Shown: piece after piece, positions 48,913-56,675 of the stretch
Numbering within the stretch: the first letter of the stretch is position 1
Layout of the letters: each line of letters opens with the position of its first letter
Assembly (NCBI GenBank): GCA_029945445.1
Contig: JAQSCO010000060.1
Span: 186,001-250,000 of the forward strand
Direction: 5' to 3'
Length of the DNA stretch: 64,000 nucleotides
Origin: Lacunisphaera sp.
Lineage (GTDB): Bacteria > Verrucomicrobiota > Verrucomicrobiia > Opitutales > Opitutaceae
Notes under the pieces: model-generated
The model's input: only the letters and a program-made list of their open reading frames with translations
Told to the model about the DNA's origin: nothing
The model's database searches: none
Position numbers and translations under genes: made by a program

Positions 48913-51207
48913 ATGTCCCTTCGCTCCTCTTTCCTGCTCGCGCTCCTCGTGCTTTTTGCGGCCAATCTTCCGGCCGACCCCCTGACCAAGTCCCTCGAGA
49001 TCGACTTCGGGCGCGACGTCGCGAGCCGCAACCTCAAGGGCCTCGCGACCCGTTCCGACGGCCGCGTGCTGCCCGGGCCGGTCTTCACTGACCTCGCCGG
49101 CCCCAAGCTCGGCGACATTCTCTGGACCATCAAGGCCACCGGCGCCGAGCGCCTCATGCTCAAATCCGCGCAAGGGGTTTCCGACCGTGTCGTAAGCTAC
49201 CATTTCCTCGTCGGCACGGGTCCGGAGGGCAAGGTGCAGGAGGTGACATTCAAGCCGGACGACAACCTTTACACCGTCCGCGAGGTGGCCGATGTCGCGG
49301 AGACGAATGTCCTTTCCCTGCTGCCCCTGCCCAATGGCAACCTGCTGCTGGGCACGTCGCCCACCGGGGTGATCTACCTCGTCAACGGTGGCAAGAACCT
49401 CGCGCGCATCCCGCTGCCGGTTGATTCCATTTTCGATTTCCTGCCGCTGCCCGATGGCAGCGTGCTGGCCGCCACCGGCAACCCGGGAAAAATCTACCGC
49501 CTCGACCTGGCCAAGCTCGCCAAGGCCGGTGTCATCGAGGGCAAGGCGGGCGACGAGAAGCTGCTCGCCGACAGGGGCGTCACCGTCTTTGGCGAAATCC
49601 GCGACCGCAACGTCCGCCGCCTCGCGCGCCTGGCCGACGGCCGCGTCGTCGCGGGCTCCTCGCCCAAGGGCAACATCTACAGTCTTGCGGCCACCGGCGG
49701 CGCGCCGCTCATCCTCCAGGAAAATCACGACGCCGAGGTCGTCGACCTGCTCCCGCTGGAGGACGGCGGTTTCTACGCCGCCATCGTGAACACGCCCGGC
49801 GATGCCATCCGCATCGGCAAGCCGATCGAGCCCAAGCCCGATCCCAGCAAGGACAAGGAGATCGTCATGCCCAAGCTTGATGAGAAGCCCGCCTTCACCG
49901 GCCGCTCCAGCGTCGTGCGTTTCCCGGCCGACGGATTTCCGGAGAGCGTCACCGGCAAGCCCGGCATCGCCCTCTACCGCCTCGCGCGGCACAACGGCTG
50001 GCTGCTGCTCACGGCCGGGGAGATGGGCGACGCGTTTGGCTACGACCCGGTCGCGCGCCGCTCGCTGACCTTCGCGGGCAGCAGCTCGGCGCAGCTCAAC
50101 GACCTGGCCCCGCTCGGCGACGGCCGTTTCCTGCTCATCCGCAACAACGCCCCCGGCCTTGCGCTGCTCTCGTTTGCCCCGGCCCCGGTGCGCGAGTTGG
50201 AGACCAAGCGCCTCGACCTCGGCCAGCCGGCGGAGCTGGGCGCCGTCCGCTTCGCCCGCCTGCGCGGCGTGGAGGCAAAGGCCCTGAAGCTCGAGGCGCG
50301 CACGAATTTCGGCAGCGACGAACTCGAGGGCTGGACGCCGTGGACGGAGTTGAAGCTGAACGACGGCGCCTTTGCCGCCGACGGCCTGCGCGGCCGCTAT
50401 GTGAAGCTGCGCCTGACCATGCCGGGCAACGCGGCAGACTTCCAGATCGACAAGGCCACCCTCTATTCCCTCCCGCAGAACCGCCGGCCCTCGCTGGTCG
50501 ATTTTCGCATCCTTTCCCCGAGCATGGGCCTGATCCCCGCGGCGGAGCAGCCGCCCAGTTCCACCGCGTCGTTGAACCAGGTCCTCTTCCCCGGTTCGCG
50601 CGAAAACGATCCCGCCGCCGAGAAACGAAAGATCCTCCTTAACAGCCAGGTCGTCCCCGCGCCCGGCACGCAGATTGTCTTCTGGACGGTCAACGACCTC
50701 GATGGCGACACGCTCGCCTACACCTTCTCGATCCGGCCGGAGAATTCCGACACATGGACCGACCTCGCCGTGAACACCCCGGACAGCTACGCGCAGTTCG
50801 AGACCGGCGGCCTGCCCGAGGGACTCTACCTCACGCGCCTGACCGCCAGCGAGCAGGGCCCGCGGCCGGCGAAGCAGCGGCTGAGCTACACCTTCGAAAC
50901 CGACGCCCTGCTGGTGGACCGCACGCCGCCGGCCATCACGGCGACAGCGGTGGCGCGCGCCGACGGCAAACTGGTCGTTTCGATCGAAGGGACCGATGCG
51001 CTCTCGCTGCTGGAAGGCGCGGAGTTCGTGCTCAACAATGGCACGCACGAGACGGTGACGCATCCCGCCGACGGCATCCTCGACGGCAAGCAGGAAAAGT
51101 TCACCGCGGAAATCCCCGAGGCGAAGGCCGCGGGCGCGACCTCCGTCGAGATCCTCCTCTACGACCAGGCCGGCAACAGCGCGACCGTGCGGCTGCCGGT
51201 GAAATAA
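48913..51207 (+). CDS. Secreted beta-propeller-like protein of unknown function
   Basis: This 764-residue exported protein has a signal peptide (about 1-22). Residues 100-430 contain repeated strand units of the kind LPNGNLLLGTSPTGVIY, LPDGSVLAATGNPGKIY and LADGRVVAGSSPKGNIY, spaced about 45-70 residues, suggesting a propeller. The C-terminal part (about 440-764) looks like beta-sandwich domains, including VFWTVNDLDGDTLAYTF. No enzyme motif is seen. It probably lies outside the cytoplasm and binds protein or glycan. It follows the S55-peptidase-like gene. Confidence 0.75.
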   Translation: MSLRSSFLLALLVLFAANLPADPLTKSLEIDFGRDVASRNLKGLATRSDGRVLPGPVFTDLAGPKLGDILWTIKATGAERLMLKSAQGVSDRVVSYHFLVGTGPEGKVQEVTFKPDDNLYTVREVADVAETNVLSLLPLPNGNLLLGTSPTGVIYLVNGGKNLARIPLPVDSIFDFLPLPDGSVLAATGNPGKIYRLDLAKLAKAGVIEGKAGDEKLLADRGVTVFGEIRDRNVRRLARLADGRVVAGSSPKGNIYSLAATGGAPLILQENHDAEVVDLLPLEDGGFYAAIVNTPGDAIRIGKPIEPKPDPSKDKEIVMPKLDEKPAFTGRSSVVRFPADGFPESVTGKPGIALYRLARHNGWLLLTAGEMGDAFGYDPVARRSLTFAGSSSAQLNDLAPLGDGRFLLIRNNAPGLALLSFAPAPVRELETKRLDLGQPAELGAVRFARLRGVEAKALKLEARTNFGSDELEGWTPWTELKLNDGAFAADGLRGRYVKLRLTMPGNAADFQIDKATLYSLPQNRRPSLVDFRILSPSMGLIPAAEQPPSSTASLNQVLFPGSRENDPAAEKRKILLNSQVVPAPGTQIVFWTVNDLDGDTLAYTFSIRPENSDTWTDLAVNTPDSYAQFETGGLPEGLYLTRLTASEQGPRPAKQRLSYTFETDALLVDRTPPAITATAVARADGKLVVSIEGTDALSLLEGAEFVLNNGTHETVTHPADGILDGKQEKFTAEIPEAKAAGATSVEILLYDQAGNSATVRLPVK

Positions 51208-51228
51208 GACGGCAGGGGGGCCCCGCGC

Positions 51229-51702
51229 CTACTTGGCGTCGTAATTCCACATGTCGTGGATCGCCTTCCACGAACCATCCTTCTGCCTTTTCCAGACGCA
51301 GAGGAATTTCCCGGTGGCGGTGGTCGCCTTGCCGTCCGCGCCCTTGACCGTTTCCACAAACGTTCCACTGGTGAAGCCAAGTTCACTGCCGGACACCCCG
51401 GCGTTGGTCGCTTTCCAGGAGAGCGCATAGTTCGGGTCCGTGATGCCAGCCCAGACGGCCCGGATGGCGGCGCGGCCGGAGGCAACCTTGTCGTTCGGCG
51501 GGTAGACCGTGGCATCCTCCGCGTAGAACGAGACCAGGAGATCGAGATCCTTCTTCCCGGCGGAGGCCGACCAGGCGTCATCCATCTTGACCAGGGCCTT
51601 GCCCTCGGGGCTCAACTCGGCGGCGATGGCAGTGACAGCGGGGAACAGGACTGCGCACAGTCCGAGGACAAACAGGAACGCGGGGGCAATTCGTAGTTTC
51701 AT
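51229..51702 (-). CDS. SnoaL/DUF4440-like secreted protein
   Basis: This 157-residue protein has a signal peptide (about 1-28) and an NTF2-like cone fold indicated by LVKMDDAWSASAGKKDLDLL, SFYAEDATVYPPN and a final WKRQKDGSWKAIHDMWN. This pattern matches DUF4440. No catalytic role is clear. ATG 51702 gives the signal peptide. It converges with the beta-propeller-like gene. Confidence 0.83.
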   Translation of the reverse strand: MKLRIAPAFLFVLGLCAVLFPAVTAIAAELSPEGKALVKMDDAWSASAGKKDLDLLVSFYAEDATVYPPNDKVASGRAAIRAVWAGITDPNYALSWKATNAGVSGSELGFTSGTFVETVKGADGKATTATGKFLCVWKRQKDGSWKAIHDMWNYDAK

Positions 51703-51783
51703 GGTGCGGAGCTTCCTAGCCAGGCCGGGCGATGCAAACCGATACTCTGCCCGAAAGGATATACGTCCCTTAACCACCGCGGC

Positions 51784-52737
51784 CTAGGCCCGCGGGTGGG
51801 CCTTGGCGTGGATTTCCTTCAGGCGCGCCACGCTGGTGTGCGTGTAGATCTGCGTCGTCGTCAGGTTCGCGTGGCCGAGCAGCTCCTGCACCGCGCGCAG
51901 GTCGGCGCCGGAATTCAGCAGGTGCGTCGCGTAGGAATGCCGCAGCTTGTGCGGCGACAGGTCCATCGGCAGGTCGGCGAGCGCGAGGTATTTCTTCACG
52001 AGCAGCTGCACGGCGCGCACGGTCATACGCTTGTGCGCGTCGCCCACCACCACCGGGTCGTTGCGGCCGGTGGCCCGGGCGAACTCATCGCGGAACTTTT
52101 TCGCGACGGCCATCGCGGTGCGGCCGAGCGGGCAGATGCGTTCCTTGCGACCCTTGCCGAGGACGCGGGCACTGCCGGTGGCGAAATCCAGCGCGCTGTA
52201 ATTCAGCGCCACGAGTTCACTCACGCGCAGGCCGCCGCCGTAGAGCAGCTCGAGCACGAGGCGGTCGCGCCAGGCGGCCGCGGCCTCGAGTGACTCGTTC
52301 TGCAGCAGCTTCTGCGGCCCGCCGAGCAGCGTCGTCATCTGGGCCTCCGTGAGGAATTTCGGCAGCTTCTTCTCCAGCTTGGGCAGGGCCGCCCCGGCAA
52401 AGGGGTTTCGCGCCAGCCGGCCGCGCTGCATCCAGTAGCGGTAGAACGCGCGCAGGCCGGACACGTGGTTGTGCAGCGTGCGGCGGTCGAAGCGCCGCTG
52501 GGCCTCGATGATGAAGTCGCGCACGTCGCGCGCGGTCAGCACGTCGAAGCCGCCCTCGCCGCGCCGGCTCGACTGCAGCCAGGCGAAGAAATCGGTGAAG
52601 GCCTGCCGGTAATTGCGCCCGGTGTAGACGGAGTAGCGCCGCTCCTTGCGGAGATGGTCGAGGAACGGCTGCAGCCACGCCGCGGCGATGTCCGCCGGGA
52701 GCAGCTCAGGCGCGGGTCTGGACACGGGTTTCGACAT
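51784..52737 (-). CDS. xerC: Tyrosine recombinase XerC
   Basis: This 317-residue site-specific recombinase resolves chromosome dimers with XerD. The N-terminal SAM-like domain is followed by catalytic residues Arg in GGGLRVSELVAL, Lys in GKGRKER, HxxR in SPHKLRHSYATHLL, His in LLGHANL and Tyr in TTQIYTHTS. No phage or integron genes are nearby, so a housekeeping role is likely; XerD could be mistaken for it. It overlaps mazG by 32 bases. Confidence 0.9.
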   Translation of the reverse strand: MSKPVSRPAPELLPADIAAAWLQPFLDHLRKERRYSVYTGRNYRQAFTDFFAWLQSSRRGEGGFDVLTARDVRDFIIEAQRRFDRRTLHNHVSGLRAFYRYWMQRGRLARNPFAGAALPKLEKKLPKFLTEAQMTTLLGGPQKLLQNESLEAAAAWRDRLVLELLYGGGLRVSELVALNYSALDFATGSARVLGKGRKERICPLGRTAMAVAKKFRDEFARATGRNDPVVVGDAHKRMTVRAVQLLVKKYLALADLPMDLSPHKLRHSYATHLLNSGADLRAVQELLGHANLTTTQIYTHTSVARLKEIHAKAHPRA

Positions 52738-53374
52738 CGCGCATCACGCGGTCGCACTCCTGGCGCAGGACCGCCTCGGGATCGAGGCCGCGCCGCCGGC
52801 ACGCCGCGGCCAGCTCGAAGAGCCGCCGGCCGGCGGACTCCGCGGTGAGGTCGGCCGCCATGCGGGCAATGCGCGGCTCGTTCACCGCGCTGTCGGCTGG
52901 CAGGTTGTTCTTCGCGATGCGCTTCACGATCTCCTCGGCGAACATCAGCGCGGGCAGGCGCGGCGGCAGCTTCTTGAAAATCGTCGACTCGGTCTTGCCG
53001 GCGGCGGCCTTCTCGCCGGCCTTCACCTTTTCCCAGACCTCGATGACCTCGGCGGAGTTGTCGGCGCGGCCGTCGCCGAAGACGTGCGGGTGGCGGCGGA
53101 TGAGCTTGTCGTTGATCTCGCGGGCCACGTCGTCGAAGGTGAAATCGCCGCGCTCGGCGGCCAGCTGCGCATGGAAGACCACCTGGATGAGCACGTCGCC
53201 GAGTTCCTCGCGCATGTGCGGGAGGTCGTTCCGGTCGATCGTGTCGAGCAGCTCGCTGCACTCGTCGATCAGGCAGCGCGTGAGCGTCTGGTGCGTTTGC
53301 TCGCGGTCCCACGGGCAGCCGTCCGGGGCGCGGAGCCGGGCCATGGTGCGGCACAGGTCTTCGATGGCACTCAT
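52706..53374 (-). CDS. mazG: Nucleoside triphosphate pyrophosphohydrolase MazG
   Basis: This 222-residue enzyme removes pyrophosphate from (d)NTPs. It has MARLRAPDGCPWDREQTHQT near residue 10, the metal motif EECSELL here as DECSELLDTI, EELGDVLIQVVFHA near 55 and a HPHVFGD segment. ATG 53374 is used; the frame extends upstream into repeat D3. It is divergent from trpC. Confidence 0.93.
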   Translation of the reverse strand: MSAIEDLCRTMARLRAPDGCPWDREQTHQTLTRCLIDECSELLDTIDRNDLPHMREELGDVLIQVVFHAQLAAERGDFTFDDVAREINDKLIRRHPHVFGDGRADNSAEVIEVWEKVKAGEKAAAGKTESTIFKKLPPRLPALMFAEEIVKRIAKNNLPADSAVNEPRIARMAADLTAESAGRRLFELAAACRRRGLDPEAVLRQECDRVMRDVETRVQTRA

Positions 53375-53390
53375 TTGTTTCAGTGGAATT

Positions 53391-53468
53391 ACCACGGAAC
53401 ACACGGAAGACACGGAAAAACGGGCCGCAAATTGGTTTGGCTTCAGTGTATTCCGTGTGTTCCGTGGT
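53391..53468. repeat. Long inverted repeat, ACGGAA type (D3)
   Basis: ACCACGGAACACACGGAA (53391-53408) pairs perfectly with TTCCGTGTGTTCCGTGGT (53451-53468). It fills the divergent mazG-trpC gap, 16 bases from the mazG ATG and nine from the trpC ATG. Confidence 0.9.
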
Positions 53469-53477
53469 CATTCTGTC

Positions 53478-54278
53478 ATGGACAAGCTTACGGAAATCAT
53501 GGTCCACAAGCGGCACGAGATCGCCCCGTTGCTGCGACCGGTTTTTGCCGACGAGTTGGCCGCCCTCAACGCTTCCCTGTCCCGGCCGCCGTCCTTCCGG
53601 TCGGCCCTGCGGCGGGCGGATGGCGCGCTGGCCGTCATCGCCGAGATCAAGCGCCGCTCGCCCTCCGCCGGCGCCATCAAGGAAGACGCCGCCGCCCTCG
53701 CGCAGGCCCTCCGCTACCGCGAGGCCGGCGCCAGCGCGCTTTCCATCCTGACCGACGAGAAATATTTTGGCGGCACCCTGGACGACCTGACCGGCGTCAC
53801 CGGCCACTTTGCCCAGCATCCCCCCGCCCTGCCCTGTCTGCGCAAGGACTTCATGGTGCATCCCGTGCAGGTGCTGCAGGCCCGCCTGGCCGGCGCCAGC
53901 GCCATCCTGATCATCGTCCGCGCCCTGACCGACGACGAGATCACCGCGCTGCATAACGCCGCCATCGCGGCGGGCCTCGACACGCTCTTTGAGATCCACA
54001 CCGAGGAGGAACTCAAGCGCGCCACCGGCCACGGCGCGAAGATCATCGGCGTGAACAACCGCGACCTCGCCGTCTTCCAGACCGACCTCGGCCTGAGTGA
54101 GCGCCTGATCCCGCTTTTCCCGAAGAACATCATTGCCGTCAGCGAGAGCGGCATCGCGACCGCGGCGGACGCCGCCCGCGCGCGCGCCTGCGGCGCCCAC
54201 GCCGTGCTGGTCGGCGAGGCGCTCATGAAGTCCGCCGCCCCGGCCGCGTTGATCGCCGGTTTCCGCCGCCATGTTTGA
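53478..54278 (+). CDS. trpC: Indole-3-glycerol phosphate synthase
   Basis: This 266-residue TIM-barrel enzyme closes the indole ring in tryptophan synthesis. It shows VIAEIKRRSPSAG near residue 52, LTDEKYFGG near 90, LRKDFMVHP near 115, GVNNRDL near 190 and SESGI near 220. No other trp gene is present. The next small membrane-protein gene starts eight bases before its end. Confidence 0.96.
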   Translation: MDKLTEIMVHKRHEIAPLLRPVFADELAALNASLSRPPSFRSALRRADGALAVIAEIKRRSPSAGAIKEDAAALAQALRYREAGASALSILTDEKYFGGTLDDLTGVTGHFAQHPPALPCLRKDFMVHPVQVLQARLAGASAILIIVRALTDDEITALHNAAIAAGLDTLFEIHTEEELKRATGHGAKIIGVNNRDLAVFQTDLGLSERLIPLFPKNIIAVSESGIATAADAARARACGAHAVLVGEALMKSAAPAALIAGFRRHV

Positions 54279-54621
54279 ACATCCCAAGGACAAGCTCCTG
54301 CCCCGGCGCGAATTCATTCGGCGGCTGGGCTGGAGTGTGGCCACGGGTGCCGTGCTCCTCGCCTTCTCCCTCGGGGTTGGGCTTGCCGGCTATCATTGGA
54401 TCAACGGCCTGCCGTGGACCGACGCGTTCCTTGACGCCGCGATGATCATGTCCGGGATGGGCCCCGTCGCGCCGGTGACGAACAATGCCGCCAAGATTTT
54501 CGACGGCTGTTATGCGATCTACTGCGGGATCGCGCTAATCGGCAGCACGGGCGTCATCTTCGCCCCGGTGATCCACCGCGCGCTGCACAAGTTTCACCTT
54601 GAGGATTCCGCCCGCGACTGA
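54271..54621 (+). CDS. Small two-helix membrane protein
   Basis: This 116-residue protein has transmembrane helices at about 19-45 and 80-105, separated by a loop with MIMSGMGPVAPVTNN. The general layout (helix, re-entrant-like loop, helix) resembles two-TM ion-channel pore modules, but the loop lacks a TVGYG filter, so no function is assigned. It overlaps trpC by eight bases and precedes ksgA by two, so it is in one operon with them. Confidence 0.75.
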   Translation: MFEHPKDKLLPRREFIRRLGWSVATGAVLLAFSLGVGLAGYHWINGLPWTDAFLDAAMIMSGMGPVAPVTNNAAKIFDGCYAIYCGIALIGSTGVIFAPVIHRALHKFHLEDSARD

Positions 54622-54623
54622 CC

Positions 54624-55445
54624 ATGCCGCTCTCGCCGTCCTCCACCCGCGAACTCCTCGCCAAGCTCGGCCATGAGCCGAAGCGATTCCTTGGCCAGAA
54701 TTTCCTCGTCGACGGCAACATCGTCCGCAAGTCCCTCGAACTCGCCCAGGTGCGGGCGGGCGATACCGTGGTGGAGATCGGGCCCGGGCTGGGCACGCTG
54801 ACCTCCGCCCTGCTCGCGGCCGGCGCCGAGGTCTGGGCGGTCGAGAAGGACCGGAACCTGCACGCGCATCTCACGGAGACATTGGCAAAGGAACAGCCGC
54901 GGCTCCATCTGCTGGAAGGCGACGCGGTCGAGCATCCGCTGGCCGGGTTGCCACCGGACCGCGCCGCGCCCTTCAAGATCGTCGCCAACCTGCCCTACGC
55001 CATTGCCACGCCCTGGCTCGACGGCGTGCTGTCCGGCCCGCTGCCCGAGCGCATGGTGCTCATGCTGCAGCAGGAGGCCGCGCAGCGCTACGCGGCGCAG
55101 CCGGGCTCCAAGATCTTCGGCGCCATCTCCATCTTCCTGCAGTCGGCCTACGCGGTCGCCCCGGGTCACAAGGTCGACGCGTCGTGCTTTTTCCCGGCAC
55201 CGGACATCGAGTCCTACCTGCTGCACCTCACGCGGCGGCCCGACCCCTTTGTCTTCCCGGCGGCGACCAAGGCCGTCATCCGGGCCTGCTTCCAGCAGCG
55301 CCGGAAGCAGATCGGCGGCCTGCTGCGCGGCAAGCTGCCCGATGGCGGCGCGGCCTGGCTCGCGCAGCTGACGGCGGCCGGGCTCAGTGCCGCGGCGCGG
55401 CCCGAGCAGATTCCGGTGGCACTCTGGCGGCAGCTCGCGGTCTGA
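54624..55445 (+). CDS. ksgA: 16S rRNA (adenine1518/1519-N6)-dimethyltransferase
   Basis: This 273-residue enzyme dimethylates two adjacent adenines in the 3' hairpin of 16S rRNA during small-subunit maturation. It shows KRFLGQNFLVD near residue 20, the SAM motif VVEIGPGLGTLT near 50 and NLPYAIATPWL near 118, which replaces the usual NLPYNI. The length is normal. It belongs to the trpC operon. Confidence 0.95.
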   Translation: MPLSPSSTRELLAKLGHEPKRFLGQNFLVDGNIVRKSLELAQVRAGDTVVEIGPGLGTLTSALLAAGAEVWAVEKDRNLHAHLTETLAKEQPRLHLLEGDAVEHPLAGLPPDRAAPFKIVANLPYAIATPWLDGVLSGPLPERMVLMLQQEAAQRYAAQPGSKIFGAISIFLQSAYAVAPGHKVDASCFFPAPDIESYLLHLTRRPDPFVFPAATKAVIRACFQQRRKQIGGLLRGKLPDGGAAWLAQLTAAGLSAAARPEQIPVALWRQLAV

Positions 55446-55495
55446 CCGGAGTCGGCTTGAAATTCCCTCGCCGCCGGATTAACTCCTGCCTGTCC

Positions 55496-56170
55496 ATGCA
55501 TTCGCGCCTGCTCCCGGCCCTCCTTGCCTGCTCCCTGCTGGGCGCCGCCGTGCTGTCTGCCCAGACCCCCGGCCTCGCCGGCAAGATCGAGAACGGCACC
55601 TATGCATCGCCGACCGGCGAGTTCAAGGTTCCCGTGCTCGTCCTGCCGGAACTCGGCGGCGTGGTCACCGACACGGAGAACGCGGTCACCTTCCACGACG
55701 ACTACAATGTCCACCTCAGCATCGCCTGCTTCGCCCAGGACGCGGCGCAGAAGTGGGAGCTGGAGACCCGCGGCCGGCGCGACTACCTGCTATATTTTTT
55801 CAACGAGATCGTCCTCGCCGATTTTGCCCGGCGTTTCCCCGGCGCGAAGATCGAGAGCGCCCGTTTCGTGCCCGAGTTGCAGGACGGGGCGTTGATCGCC
55901 TACGCCTTGCTGCCGGGGGGATCGTCCTTCGAGGACAAAAACTACGTGCTGGCCAACCCCGCCACCCCGCGGGTCACGGCCAAGCGCGGCACGCTGCTCT
56001 TCGTCCGCAACAGTCACCTCTTCATCCTCAGCACCGAACTGGCGGAACGGGCCACCCAACGCAGCACCTACGCTCAGCCGCCCGAGAAGGAGAATGCCCT
56101 GCTGGCCGACCGCCTGACCGCGCTGACCGGCCGGCTCATCTTTCCGCCGCCCAAGCCGCGCGCGTCCTGA
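55496..56170 (+). CDS. Secreted hypothetical protein
   Basis: This 224-residue protein starts at ATG 55496 with a signal peptide (about 1-22, ending SAQT). The remainder is a mix of strands and helices (VLPELGGVVTDTENAVTFHD, RGTLLFVRNSHLFILSTE) with no motif I recognise. It lies 50 bases after ksgA and three before the Uma2 gene, so it may be cotranscribed. Confidence 0.7.
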   Translation: MHSRLLPALLACSLLGAAVLSAQTPGLAGKIENGTYASPTGEFKVPVLVLPELGGVVTDTENAVTFHDDYNVHLSIACFAQDAAQKWELETRGRRDYLLYFFNEIVLADFARRFPGAKIESARFVPELQDGALIAYALLPGGSSFEDKNYVLANPATPRVTAKRGTLLFVRNSHLFILSTELAERATQRSTYAQPPEKENALLADRLTALTGRLIFPPPKPRAS

Positions 56171-56173
56171 GCC

Positions 56174-56671
56174 ATGAGCGAGCCCTATGAGGAACTGCTG
56201 CAGGGCGAGGCCGTCCACCGGGGCCCGCCGACGGCCGACCATGAGCTGCTCGTCACTCGACTCCACCGGCTGGTGGCCGGGTCGCTGCCGCTCAATTCCG
56301 CCCTGTGCCTGCTGCCGCCGCGCTCCGAGTTGCTGCTCGGCGAGCACTCCGTGCTCCGGCCCGACCTCGCGGTCATCCGCCTCGAGCAGCCCGCCGCGAC
56401 CGTGATTGACGTGGCCCAGCTCTACCTCGTGGCCGAGGTGCTGCTACCGGGCGACCATCACGCCGACACCGTCATCAAGAAGCAGCTCTGGGCCGACTCC
56501 CGCCTGCCGCGGCTTTGGATGGTCGACCCGCGCTACCTCAACGTCGAGGTCTACGGCCTCGGCGAATTCGGCTTCACCCTCACCGATATCCTCGCCAACC
56601 ACCATCCGCTGACCGATCCGCACCTGCCCGGTCTGAGTTGCCCGATGCATGAGCTTTTCGCCAACATCTGA
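56174..56671 (+). CDS. Uma2 family PD-(D/E)XK endonuclease-like protein
   Basis: This 165-residue protein has the Uma2/DUF820 pattern: RPDLAVI near residue 63, a strand ending in Glu (YLVAEVLLPG) and a Lys-rich segment KKQLWADSRLPRLWMVD. Such proteins have a restriction-endonuclease fold and unknown roles, and are abundant in some Bacteria. It overlaps no neighbour; ptrB-like peptidase follows four bases later. Confidence 0.82.
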   Translation: MSEPYEELLQGEAVHRGPPTADHELLVTRLHRLVAGSLPLNSALCLLPPRSELLLGEHSVLRPDLAVIRLEQPAATVIDVAQLYLVAEVLLPGDHHADTVIKKQLWADSRLPRLWMVDPRYLNVEVYGLGEFGFTLTDILANHHPLTDPHLPGLSCPMHELFANI

Positions 56672-56675
56672 ATTC

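Noticed and set aside
51784-52737. XerC as a phage or integron integrase
   Set aside because: No attachment-site duplication, cassette or phage gene is nearby, and it overlaps mazG in a housekeeping arrangement.
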